A stretch of 24,803 nucleotides of DNA, from NCBI GenBank assembly GCA_024364805.1, contig CM044489.1:6671510-6696312 (forward strand). The letters are read 5' to 3'. Both the position numbers and the translations under genes were made by a program. The notes below the pieces were generated by a model, which was not told where the DNA came from, did not search any database, and saw nothing but the letters and a program-made list of their open reading frames with translations. This DNA comes from Euprymna scolopes (taxonomy: Eukaryota; Mollusca; Cephalopoda; Sepiida; Sepiolidae). Shown here one piece after another: positions 11,091-22,525 of this stretch (position 1 is the first letter of the stretch; every line of letters starts with the position of its first letter).

Positions 11091-12016
11091 AATTAGAAAA
11101 GGTGCTTACATTGATATCGAATTAATCATTTCTTTCGTAAGTAAAGTTTTGAGATTTACCTAATGTGAAGATAATTCAATTGAACTTTTCACCAAAGATC
11201 ATAGACAATATTGTGTTGCCTTACATGTCGTGTGTCTGTGTTTATATATTTATAAATTCCTTTGCGTGTGAATCACCATAGACATCATCATCATAATAAT
11301 CATCATCATCATAAAAAACTTAGCGTCTAGTAAACGGACTCTATGAACGTTTCTCTTAGAATGGAAAGGATATTATCTCACTACAACTGTCGTGTTTTTC
11401 ATGTATAAATTCATTTGCATATGCATCATCATGAGCCCCCCAGTAATGAGCAAATACCTCCATTCTTTAATGAATAGCTGCGAAAAGGAAAATACTAAGA
11501 ACGTAAACTCCGACAAAAATCTAGTTTATAGTTCCGATAGTCGTCTGGTGAACCACTTTAACACGTTCCCGACAACTCCTACAGCTGTGATGGTTTCGAC
11601 CGTATTGTTTTTTCTTGACGTTGGACCTTGTTGTCAACGCATAGGGGGGGGGCATAAGAAACAAGGAAAACCTAGGTTTCCTTATCAGCCGCCCAAGCCT
11701 GTTAATATAGAGGCACATTCAGCGTTGACTGTATAACCACAGCAGATGTTGTAGTGCATTAGATTAGAAACGGGATTGTCTCACGAAAAAAATGATTCTC
11801 ACATCATCATCATCATCATCATGGTCATCATCCTCATAAGATAGTTTGATCCCCTTATGAGTACAGTTAAGCTGAAATTACTTGTCAATTTAGTAAAATA
11901 CAAATTATCTCATTTAAAATTAAAACAATTCTCAGTGAATGTTTAATAATTACCGTAAAGTTAGCAACGGCGTTCCTGATCAGGAAATATAGGTATATCA
12001 GTGATTAAACCCTGTT
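11091..12016. other. Non-coding stretch with two (CAT)n runs
   Basis: A CAT/AAT tract lies at 11284-11316 and another at 11802-11836. Short similar segments near 11251-11280 and 11395-11430 (each containing TATAAATTC and TTTGC) hint at a local duplication. A frame at 11392-11736 (114 aa) has no recognised domain. No gene is supported. Confidence 0.6.
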
Positions 12017-13075
12017 CTTTTTTCTTTTTTTTTATTCAATTTTCACCCCAAACAAGGCACAGTGCCACTTTGAAGCAGGGGGCTACTATTAGGGAATTAA
12101 TTAGCGGGGTCATTATGAAGGAAGAAGAGTAGAAAGATGTTTGTTAACATTACACTTAAACTTCTGCATATCATTGCAGTTGGGAAAGCAGAATCCCGGA
12201 AGGGAGTTCCAAAGACCCGCAGTTCTGGGGAAGAAACTATTGGAGTGAAAGGCTTTCTTGCACCTAGGGATCTCTACTGTAAAGGGATGAGAGTTAGTAG
12301 CTTGACGGGTTTGTCGGGGGTAGTTACGTCGGGGAGGTACAAGTGTTTGCAGTTCGTCAGAGCATTCACCATTAAAGTATTTGTAGAACAGGCAGAGGGA
12401 TGCAACATCTCGTCGATGGGACAGAGGTTGAAACCTAGATGACAGTTCAGGACCTATCAGGTTGGCGACTCTTTTTTGAACCCTGTCCAGGAGCGAGTTT
12501 AAAAGAAGTACTTTCAGGCAATGTGCTCTTGACCATTGCTATCGGTGGTAGAGAAGGTTTTTTGTAGTTATTGAAGGAAACAAGTTTAGTCTTAGCAGCA
12601 TTGAATGAGACCAACCATTTTGTCCCCATTCCACTACGGATTGGAGGTCATCCTCTAGTGTTTCTGCCATTTTCTTGGATATGTGGTCATTTGTTTTCCC
12701 CTCATATCTGTTATAGAGAGTGGTGCCATCGGCAAATATACCCATCTCCGAAACAATATTATCAGGGAGGTCGTTTATGAATATCAGGAACAATAGAGGT
12801 CCAAGGATAGACCCCTGAGGTAGTCCCGCATTTATGTCATATTGTTTGGATGTACGTCCGTCGAGGACAACTTTGATTTTTCTATTACTTAAGAAGGATT
12901 TAATTACGTTATGAATTCTTCCAGTGATTCCATATGATCTAATTTTCCTTAGAGGACCATCGTGTCATACTCTGTCAAAAGCCTTAGATATATCAAGGGG
13001 CACCGCTCTACCCTCCCCCGTTTTATCCAATGAACGGTATATACGTTCAGAAACTTAGTAGTAACAACTAATCTC
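12017..13075 (-). mobile_element. LINE family A copy with RT domain, 3' UTR and poly(A)
   Basis: On the minus strand from about 13075 the copy reads YRSLDKTGEGRAVPLDISKA, then HDGPLRKIRSYGITG, GLPQGSILGPLLFLIFINDL and GIFADGTTLYNRYEGK, then the C-terminal region ending CFPNCNDMQKFKCNVNKHL, a stop, a GC-richer 3' UTR and an A-rich tail (plus-strand T run at about 12017-12036). These are the RT blocks and C-terminus of a CR1/Jockey-type non-LTR element. The catalytic FADD box reads FADG (Gly codon at 12725-12727), and a stop replaces the expected Trp before HDG (12965-12967). About 200 bp present in the 10-kb copy are missing at about 12497. The copy is 5' truncated and inactive. Long plus-strand frames here (12137-12442, 12571-12780) are antisense shadows. 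Confidence 0.93.
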
Positions 13076-15126
<2,051 letters not shown>

Positions 15127-15165
15127 CAAACATGTTATTGTTGGTGCAGAAATAATGTCGTTTTT

Positions 15166-15261
<96 letters not shown>

Positions 15262-15375
15262 TATATGTATACACATATAAATATGTATACATATACACAC
15301 ATATATATATATATATATATATACATGTATATGTAAAAAAACGACATTATTCTTGCACCAACAATAATATGTTTG
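15127..15375. repeat. Inverted repeat (~46 bp arms) enclosing a (TA)n tract
   Basis: The left arm (15127-15172) reads AAACATGTTATTGTTGGTGC and on to ATGTCGTTTTTTACATATA. The right arm (about 15326-15375) is its near-exact reverse complement (TATGTAAAAAAACGACATTA, then CACCAACAATAATATGTTTG), with only a few differences. The interior is a perfect TA tract (15169-15254) followed by an interrupted TA/CA-like tract to 15326. The layout suits a foldback or MITE-type element whose centre became, or was, a microsatellite. Confidence 0.9.
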
Positions 15376-15463
15376 AACAATGCGGAAAGAATTGTCTGGT
15401 TAATTTTAATACATCAATTCTGAGCTTCTATATTTCCCTCACCAATGCTCTAATTCCCATCGG

Positions 15464-15912
15464 GCATCAATTGAAATAAATAGGTCTCATCTTGAGGAGC
15501 CTATATGTTTTGACATGCTTTTAGGTCTAACCATTGAATCCGTTGCCAAGGCTGCTGGAAAAATTTTGGTATATTACTTGCGCTCTAGTAGATATCTCAC
15601 TTCTAATGAAATTCTCTCCGTGTATAAGATCCAAGTACGTCCAATGATGAACTGGAACTTGCAACTAGAAGCAGCTTATCCTACTTTAACAGAGTTACAA
15701 ATTCATTTCGTAGCTTAGTGGGGGATGCCCTTTTCTTTTACCTGCAACCTCTTCTAACAGAAGAAACGTTGTGTGCCTGTCTCTGCTTTATCATTATTTT
15801 CATATCAAGTGCTCGTCTAACCTTATGATCTCGCCTTGGCCTTATTTTCACAAAAAAACACTCATCTAGTTTAAACCACTATAAATAATCTTCCCCATTC
15901 TTTATCTGTATA
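15464..15912 (+). mobile_element. LINE family A' fragment (C-terminal end)
   Basis: It reads CFDMLLGLTIESVAKAAGKI, then LRSSRYLTSNEILSVYKIQV and RPMMNW, followed by decayed equivalents of the rest of the copy at 20.8-21.6 kb (through the NTRLAVN and PHSLSV region). Compared with that copy it lacks the 11-residue block TPDLKWNTYIK, an in-frame loss of 33 bp near 15536. Later sequence is frameshifted and carries stops, and no 3' UTR or tail is recognisable. Both copies share sequence upstream to CATCAATTGAAAT (15464 and 20807). Confidence 0.88.
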
Positions 15913-16060
15913 TATTTTTAATGAAATTAAAGAAATGTAGTGTTTACCTGATACACACAATGGTGAACTTCAAACTAATATAAATAAAAGTATTTATATA
16001 TAGAAAATTGAATCCCAACCGAATGAAAAAGCTGAATACGCAATAGAGAGTTGAGTTTAT

Positions 16061-16304
16061 TATAAGAGAAAGAAAATTAAAACTGTAAGTTTAACTTTAC
16101 AATCACAATTTATTGTTCGACTGAATACTCCGAAAAAATTTACAAAGTCCTTATTCCGCTGAATTCCAAAGAATGCTATCGGTGTCATACTTCTTATTTA
16201 CTGATCTTTATATCCTCTGGTGAGAAGAATAACAAGAATAGCATTCTTTGAAACTCGGGCGGAATAAGGATTTTGATTGCAAAGTTCAAGTTACATTTTT
16301 TCTT

Positions 16305-16313
<9 letters not shown>
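16061..16313. repeat. Foldback / MITE-like inverted repeat, about 250 bp
   Basis: Outer arms: 16061-16105 (TATAAGAGAAAGAAAATTAA and on to ACTTTACAATCA) pair with 16274-16313 (TGATTGCAAAGTTCAAGTTA and on to CTTTCTCTCATA). Inner arms: 16142-16179 pair with 16238-16274 at about 31 of 38 positions (blocks ATTCCGC and AAAGAATGCTAT). About 36 nt (16106-16141) are present only on the left, and the loop is 16180-16237. The right end runs straight into a (TA)n tract (16311-16352). No coding capacity is seen. A non-autonomous DNA transposon with a TA target, or a head-to-head duplication, would both fit. Confidence 0.8.

Positions 16314-16352
<39 letters not shown>
16311..16352. repeat. (TA)n microsatellite, 42 bp
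   Basis: Perfect AT/TA alternation that abuts the right end of the foldback repeat. Confidence 0.97.
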
Positions 16353-16359
<7 letters not shown>

Positions 16360-16795
16360 ATCATTATTATGACAGTAGATTACAGACCCTTACTTAAAAC
16401 ATAAAATACTTTTTTCTCATCTAGCTTGATGCCATTTAAATTAGATTAATTTGTTAATGTGCAATATGGCACTTTTCCGGGGTATCAATTTTTCGACTTG
16501 CGTGAATAGCTCTCTCTATAGAAATTTGCACAAAATTTCAAACGAAAATTTTATCCAATACACGAGAGAAATCTAGATTCCTTTTCGTAATTCAATTAAT
16601 ACGCAGTTGCATTCTCAGTACCGGTCGTAGTGAGGATCATATCTTCAACCACTAGAATACTGTAAACTAACAATTGAATTTACTCTATTACTTATTTCTA
16701 TAATATTTTTTAAATAATAAGTATTTAAACGTAATCTATATTCGTATATATTTCATCCTTACGGAATAATCTATGTAAAGAGAGCTATTTATGTA
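16353..16795. other. AT-rich non-coding DNA
   Basis: No gene recognised. The minus strand at about 16657-16610 carries TCTAGTGGTTGAAG, a sequence like a tRNA A box, but the matching B box is poor and too close, so I do not call an element. Confidence 0.5.
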
Positions 16796-16872
16796 AGTTA
16801 AAAAATTCGAAACACGGAAAAATCATATCGGACTACAACTCTGGGCGCACTAACCAATTAAGCTACATTAAA
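16796..16872 (-). repeat. tRNA-derived SINE head or tRNA pseudogene
   Basis: The minus strand reads GTAGCTTAATTGGTTAGTGC (plus 16847-16866), which resembles a tRNA D-arm / Pol III A box, and about 50 nt later GTGTTTCGAATT (plus 16804-16815), which resembles a T-arm / B box (GGTTCGANTCC). The spacing is close to that of a real tRNA, but the stems do not pair well enough for a functional tRNA. It is best read as a decayed tRNA-like SINE head. Cephalopods are known to carry tRNA-derived SINE families; I cannot assign one. Confidence 0.5.
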
Positions 16873-17109
16873 CGGGCACAAGCTAGATGAGAAAGACTAC
16901 TTCGTATTTCAACGGTGCGGTTTATTATCGGCTGTCATGATAATTCCCCATGAATTTGGCGGGAAAATGTATGTTCACTAGTCTTTGCACGCATATTCAC
17001 TGGAACCATAGTATTTCGTCTGTAATATAATACTTACACATAAGTTACTATTCTTCGTTTACTTACGTTCACCTAACAAGGCATAACACATATTCGAAAT
17101 AAAGGGCTA

Positions 17110-17540
17110 CTATTTAAGGAAAGAAAAAGAACATGTTGGTTTACGTTACATTCAAACGTGTACACATCAGTACAGTCAAGTAAGCAGGTAGCAGGAAAAG
17201 AAACTATTAGAATAGAAAGTATTCTGGCATTAAGGGAAATCAACAGTAGGTGTGATTTTGTTGCTAACAAAGTGTGTCGGGGGATTATACGTCGAGTGGA
17301 CACAGGTGCAATAAGTTCATCAAAGCACGTTTCATTAAAATATTTGTAAACCAAGCACACAGGTGAAACATTGCGGCGATGGCACTGGGGTTAGAGCTTA
17401 GTTGACACAGTGAGGCATATTAGATTGAAACCTCTTTCATAGACCCTGTCGATAAAGGATAGGTAATTGCGCCAACCCATATTTGGCAAATTATTCTATG
17501 CATGGGCGAATGATGGTCTTGTAATTTTACTGGACACTTC
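17110..17540 (-). mobile_element. LINE family A, 3' half of a split copy
   Basis: On the minus strand it begins GAAGTGTCCAG and reads as decayed RPCMEYCCHIWAGA-type sequence (ITRPSFAHA, NNLPNMGWRN), then LSFIDRV, CHRRNVSPVCLVYKYFNET and CFDELIAPVSTRR, ending with FECNVNQHVLF. It is the continuation of the fragment at 18809-18908, from which it is separated by the inserted LINE B. Several stops are present. Similarity ends near 17110. Confidence 0.88.
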
Positions 17541-18808
17541 TATGTGTAATTATCGTTTGTTTGTGTTATTCCGTCGGTTATTGACACAGTTAAGCTGGAG
17601 TTACACTGCACCCAGGTTACCCACTTCTTACAGAGGTCCAGTCAACTTGATGATTGATGTTGCGAACGAGGTAGACTTGTCTTGCTGGTCATGTATCTTC
17701 TTTCAGTCAGATGTCCAGATGTTTTTTGAAAGTGTCGGGGGACACTCTCCTAATATTTCTTATTGCAGCTAAAATGCAGTTGATCTTTTTATGCCACTGT
17801 AGGTGAAGCCTTGGTGGATGATGAACTTGATTCTCTGTGTAATGTCCGTAGTGGATTTTATTAAGCACATAATCCCGTGTTGCTGTTGGGTTGATTCTAC
17901 TATTATTGTGCTTGGCGTCCTACTTAGATGATAATGTATATATTTTTTCTCGGCATTGTCGTGATTACAGTTGCAGTTCCTTCAGCCTCACCACGTAGTT
18001 CGTTTGGTCTACTCCGTGTATTATGCCAGTAATTGTTCTCCGGGGTGATTCTATTTTGCGGATTTGTGAAGGTGCTCCCTATATATATCCTATTAGTTGT
18101 CTCACAGACGGTGTGCTGTGGGCAGTATGCTGTGTGAATGTGGCACTTTGCACATATAAACCTCTAAATCGTTCACTATTTCCTTGATGTGATTTCTTGT
18201 TGTCCATACCAGTATCCAGATGTTTCCTTATTACCGTATTATGTAGTTCAAATGTGTTCGTGCTTAGTTTTCATGAGCCCATTTTATGATTTTATTGAGT
18301 ATAACGAAAAATTTTGTTATGATGTATTCCAGATCCCTGTCTATGTAATGATTATAAAAACAATAGAGTATCCAAGGTTGAGCCTTGTTGTACGCCGCTA
18401 TTTTCCTTATTTTTCTCTGATAAGCTCTCACGAGGAAGCCGTGTATCCATGTCCCGAGTTTTTCACAAATTCAAAGCGACCGAATTTTATGCGGGGGCAT
18501 ACCGATATATACTTTCTCGACCGCTTTTGCGAGATCAATATAGATTACGACCATATTATCTCCGTCTCGAATACTACGTTGGATGTTTTCCTTATGAGAT
18601 ATAAGCTGTGGCAATCAGGGTCAACCCCGTCGAAGGCCATGTTCTCCTTCTTGGAAGATTTCTTTGCTTTCCAGAAAGTCTACTGAAAGTCTATTATGTT
18701 TTGTCGCGCGTTTCAGAAATCTCAAGTAGATGTGATGTCAACACTACTTGTCTATATTTTTGTCTATTCCTATTCTATCTTATTTGTGTATTGGCGTGAT
18801 AATACCCT
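17541..18808 (-). mobile_element. LINE family B, 5' truncated, inserted into family A
   Basis: On the minus strand it starts GIITPIHK (about 18806), then QVVLTSHLLEIS, FLESKEIFQEGEHGLRRG, a block VVIYIDLAKAVEKVYIGMPP that corresponds to the LDFAKAFDKVDH RT motif, SGVQQGSTLDTLLFL for GVPQGTVLGPLLFL, and near the 3' end AAIRNIRRVSPDTFKKHLD, a known C-terminal motif type of CR1-like non-LTR elements. Many stops and frame changes are present, so it is inactive. It is about 1.27 kb, flanked on both sides by ACTTC (plus strand 17536-17540 and 18809-18813). The 165-aa plus-strand frame at 18189-18686 is an antisense shadow. Confidence 0.88.
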
Positions 18809-18908
18809 ACTTCAGAGTTTTATGCACAGAGTAGTCTTCGTACACGATGGAAAGAACCCACTTTCTTTGCAGCATCCTTCGCAATGTGATATTATTATTT
18901 CACTTTTC
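18809..18908 (-). mobile_element. LINE family A, 5' piece of the split copy
   Basis: The minus strand reads HIAKDAAKKVGSFHRVRRLL, matching the YIKSIAKAAAKKVGSLYRAR segment of family A, and ends at CTCTGAAGTA, the position where the 17110-17540 fragment resumes. Together they form one family A copy interrupted by LINE B. Confidence 0.85.
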
Positions 18909-19629
18909 TTATTAAGAAAAAAGACACTCATCATTGACATTTTAAGATTTGCAATTACTTTTTTTGCTCTACTAAGTGAAATGGGTTTGTCCATGTGCTA
19001 GAAAAAAGACACGCTATTTATTCGCTATTTCTGTGAGGTTATTGACTTATATGATCTATTCATATGAAAGTAAATACGCATTAGTCTTTATTATAGAGTT
19101 AAGTGTGTATGGTTGTGTGTGTGTTTCGAATACGTAAGCACGTGCATTGGTCTTGTTTACAAAATGCAATGGGCTTTATCACGTATGAAGCCGTGCCTGC
19201 AACCACAAAGCCGTTCCGATGTACTTTCTTTCAGATGTAGCAAATATAATTTGGCTTCGTTCGCTTTTCAAACCGGTACAAAGACTTATGTGACTTTTCA
19301 AACATTCAAGCCGTCTTTTAGTGCTCCGGTAATGGCTTCCTTACAAAAGCGACCACTGAGATTAAGAGAATCGCACGTTTTGACCGAACTTACGCAGAAA
19401 GTAAATTCATTCGATAAGCTTGTCCCGCAACGCTTATGATCATTCATAACACACACCAACGTTTTCGACACTTCGAATAAGTTTACTTACAGTATGAACA
19501 CTCAGCTAGATACAAATAAAAGTCTTGTCTGAAACATAGCAAAACTAACAAACCACTGAAATAAAGACAAAAAAAATGATATGAATTATGGCGGTTAAAG
19601 AATTTTAATTGTTTTAATGAACTCGTAGC
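18909..19629. other. Non-coding stretch with an unassigned 108-aa frame
   Basis: A plus-strand frame at 19113-19439 (108 aa) has a balanced composition, unlike the surrounding AT-rich frames, but I recognise no motif, signal peptide or membrane segment, and no start context or splice sites that would make it a gene. It could be a piece of an unrecognised repeat. Nothing else is seen. Confidence 0.45.
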
Positions 19630-19835
19630 ACGGGTTTCCCATCGACTTACATAATCCAACAAGCAGTTAAATCTAACGTCTTTATTGTTGGGGTCACTAG
19701 ATGCTCGAAATCTGTCAACACTAATAGTTGTTTTTTCTCAGACTGCTGTACTTTCCAACCTTCTTTTATTTCCTTGCTTTCCTAACTGTACTAACGTGCA
19801 GTATCACAATACCCTAGTGTGCATCTTCCCATATG
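19630..19835 (+). mobile_element. LINE family A fragment, extreme C-terminus
   Basis: The plus strand carries, in shifting frames, RVSHRLT / AVKSNVFIVGVTRCSKSV, then SLDARNLSTLIVVFSQTAVL and LFPCFPNCTNVQ. These match the C-terminal block of family A (IPRCK...HSSIFF...TAxLWNSL..CFPNCYNMQKF). No 3' UTR or tail is clear. Confidence 0.75.
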
Positions 19836-19974
19836 CTAGCGGCTTACTTCAAAGTAGCAACTTATTTGTTTGGGATAAAAAGGAAAGAAAAATAAGTTGC
19901 CAAATTATTGTTCTTAGATGTGTTTATTAATTGAACGATTAAGAAGTACAGTAGAATCTTGACTTGACACACAG

Positions 19975-20007
<33 letters not shown>

Positions 20008-20295
20008 TATATACATATACATATATAATTTATATATATATATATATATATATAAATATAAATATATATATATAAATATATATGTACATATATCTCGTAT
20101 ATGTAAATAAAGTTACAACGTCTACATTTATTATTTATTCGATTTCAATCATATGTTTGCAATTAAATGACCATCAGTTGATTTTTCGTACCAAATTTGA
20201 TTTGCAAAACGAAGGAGTTTTTACTGCATTTGTAATATTATTTCATCAAAAACACATGCGCACGTAAGAAAGCTAAATCTCCATTGCAATATATA
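19836..20295. other. Non-coding; TA-rich simple sequence at 19974-20095
   Basis: An interrupted TA tract (with ACATATA, AAATATA and GTACATA variants) fills 19974-20095. The rest is unassigned AT-rich sequence. Confidence 0.7.
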
Positions 20296-20420
20296 TCTAC
20301 TATAATAAAACTCAGATCGTCTGTTTTATGTGTTTCAATTCTTCATCTGCTTGTTATGCGTTTTAATCCTTCATCTGCTTTACGACATCCGGTTTCCAAT
20401 ATTCGGCGCATGCGTAAATA
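20296..20420 (+). mobile_element. Possible Helitron-like 5' end
   Basis: The sequence begins TCTACTATAATAAAACTCAG (from 20296), the style of 5' end (TC plus an ACTATAATAAA-type string) seen in many animal Helitrons, preceded by A. An internal near-duplicate follows: CAATTCTTCATCTGCTT and TAATCCTTCATCTGCTT. No matching 3' end (hairpin then CTRR) in the same orientation was located, and no helicase coding is present. At best it is a non-autonomous fragment. Confidence 0.35.
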
Positions 20421-20806
20421 AATTAAAACAAGGACATGAAACCTGTTTATCGACAATTTATGGACTGTTTTATTTCCTTTTTTAATTTTATTTAAATAGA
20501 TTCATATATTTTATTTTTCTACACTCCTAACATAAGCAAAACGGATATAAACAAATAATGAAAGCCGACAATAGTGTTTTTTAGAGAAACATTGGTTTGC
20601 GTTATAAATAAAATAAAACACGGGCAAGGTGGAGTGCCTAAATACTCAGGATCACTACATCACATACAGAAAACTAAATTTCCATAATTACCGTTATGTT
20701 TCTATGCAAACAAGATGTGGACAATAATATGAGCATTCCAGATGTTAACAGTTTTTAATCAGCAGATCTTCATATTTAAAATGAGCAATATAAATATATA
20801 TTTGTC
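20421..20806. other. AT-rich non-coding DNA
   Basis: No gene recognised. It may include the body of the Helitron-like element that begins at 20296, but there is no sequence evidence for its end. Confidence 0.5.
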
Positions 20807-21610
20807 ATCAATTGAAATGAATGGTTCTCGTCTTCAGGAGGCCTCAATTTTGACAAGCTGCTGGGCTTGACCACTACTCCTGATCTTAAATGGAACACGT
20901 ATATCAAATCTGTTGCCAAGGCCGCTGAAAAAATGGTGGGATCTTTCTATCGATCCAGTAGATATCTCACTGCTGATGCTATTCTCTATCTATATAAGAG
21001 CCAGGTACGTCCAAGGATGGAATACTGTTGCCACATCTGGGCAGGAGCTGCTAGAAAGGACTTGTCCTGCCTTGATAGAGTTCAAAATAGATTTCGTAGC
21101 CTCGTAGGAGATGTCCTTTTCTCCTCCTTGCAACCTCTATCTCACAGAAGAGATGTTGCGAGTTTGTCTCTGATGTATCGTTATTTTCATGGAAAGTGTT
21201 CAACTGAGCTTCAATCTATGGTCCCCCCTCGCCAAACTTTCACAAGAAACACTCGTCTAGCTGTAAACACTATCAATAATTTCCCCCACTCTTTATCTGT
21301 GCCTAAACCTAAACGTAGATTCCATGAACAAAGCTTCTTTCTTAGAACTGCACGCCTGTGGAATTGTCTTCCGTTTTCCTGCTTTCCGGCTGACTACAAT
21401 ATGGTTGTGTTCAAGTCTAAAGTAAATAAGTTCTTGATGAGCCGTTCCATATAAGTTATTAAATTTACCAAATTTTCATTACTAATGATTACTATATTGA
21501 CCAATTTCTACTGTACACTCTTTAACCCTTATCCTTGAGTGGCCTCTGGGCCTTGATAATGTGGTGATGTCTTTGTAAAAGAAAAATCTCTTTTAAAAAT
21601 AATAAACTAT
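20807..21610 (+). mobile_element. LINE family A' 3' end with a 195-aa ORF and 3' UTR
   Basis: This is the best preserved LINE piece. The open frame 20867-21454 starts within LLGLTTTPDLKWNTYIKSVA and runs through SSRYLTADAILYLYKSQV, RPRMEYCCHIWAGAARKDL, QPLSHRRDVASLSLMYRYF, the NTRLAVN region and LWNCLPFSCFPADYNM to a stop after KFLMSRSI, where family members end. The Met is internal, not a true start: upstream sequence (IEMNGSRLQEA) continues the same protein in another frame, so there is one frame change near 20850. It lacks the RT catalytic blocks. A 3' UTR of about 150 bp follows, ending in an AATAATAAAC-like tail near 21607. It is a 5'-truncated copy of a CR1/Jockey-type non-LTR element. 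Confidence 0.93.
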
Positions 21611-22450
21611 TTTTGTTCTATTTTAATCAATATATACATACCTTTTTACAAACAAGTAAATTAATTATTACACTACTGTTCGCAAATAATATGTTTTATA
21701 ATTCTTATGCCGATGTAACTGTGTGGAAAAATAAAATTTTCAATGGATAAATTAAATAATCTTTAGACGAATTCAGTCGGATTTACAAGAAGTAAATTAA
21801 ATGAAAATTTGTTTCAAGGAAATGTACTGTCATAATTAATCATAAAACTATAAAAAGAATAATTTAACAAACAATACTTAGTTCATTTATTTTTAAACTG
21901 TTGTTATTTTTTATGGGCATTATCAACGAAACTTAAATATTATGTGATCAAAGGTTGTGAAAGAAAAACTTTGGAAATTGTGGAGCTGACAATATACTTA
22001 AATAATCCTTTAAATCAACATTTAATTTGGATGTAAATTAGGAGGAAAATCCTCAAATGACGTAAACATATTTTAACTATTTTAACACTAACGAAATGTT
22101 AGAAAAATTAAATATGATATATTCATATTTCTTCCAAAAAAAAGGAAAAGATGTGCTAAAATTATTAAAGAATTTGCAATAAAGTACGGCTAAAATGTAA
22201 AGATAAATAATTAATAATATCTACTAATTTAATGTACGACTCCAAACATATAAATAATTACTTTTGTGAAAATCGATGCACACTTTGCACGCGTGTTTAC
22301 GATAACTAAATTATAATAATAACAAGTCATGCTATATATAAATATCTAGAGTAGTAATATATTTTAAATCGGTAATTGTCTCAGAATCCAAACTTAGAAC
22401 TGTATCGATAAGCGGGCCATAATCGAGAAAATATTGGAATGGTCATAACA

Positions 22451-22453
<3 letters not shown>
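21611..22453. other. AT-rich non-coding DNA
   Basis: No gene, RNA or structured repeat recognised by eye. Confidence 0.6.

Positions 22454-22524
<71 letters not shown>
22454..22524. repeat. Perfect (TA)n microsatellite, 71 bp
   Basis: Uninterrupted AT/TA alternation that ends directly at CTAG (22525-22528), the apparent end of the adjacent tRNA-headed element. Confidence 0.97.

Positions 22525-22525
<1 letters not shown>

Noticed and set aside
11540-11615. Minus-strand string GVVGNVLKWFTRRLSEL, resembling an RT segment before the palm loop
   Set aside because: Short and isolated, with no neighbouring RT blocks in any frame; probably chance.
11284-11836. (CAT)n runs as a CRISPR-like or regulatory array
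   Set aside because: They are plain trinucleotide microsatellites with no spacers.
12137-12442. 101-aa plus-strand open frame
   Set aside because: Antisense to the C-terminus and 3' part of the family A LINE at 12017-13075.
16610-16657. Third possible tRNA-like head (minus, TCTAGTGGTTGAAG)
   Set aside because: The B-box match is poor and the A-to-B spacing (about 34 nt) is too short.
18189-18686. 165-aa plus-strand open frame
   Set aside because: It lies antisense to LINE B, whose RT motifs read on the minus strand; it has no domain of its own.
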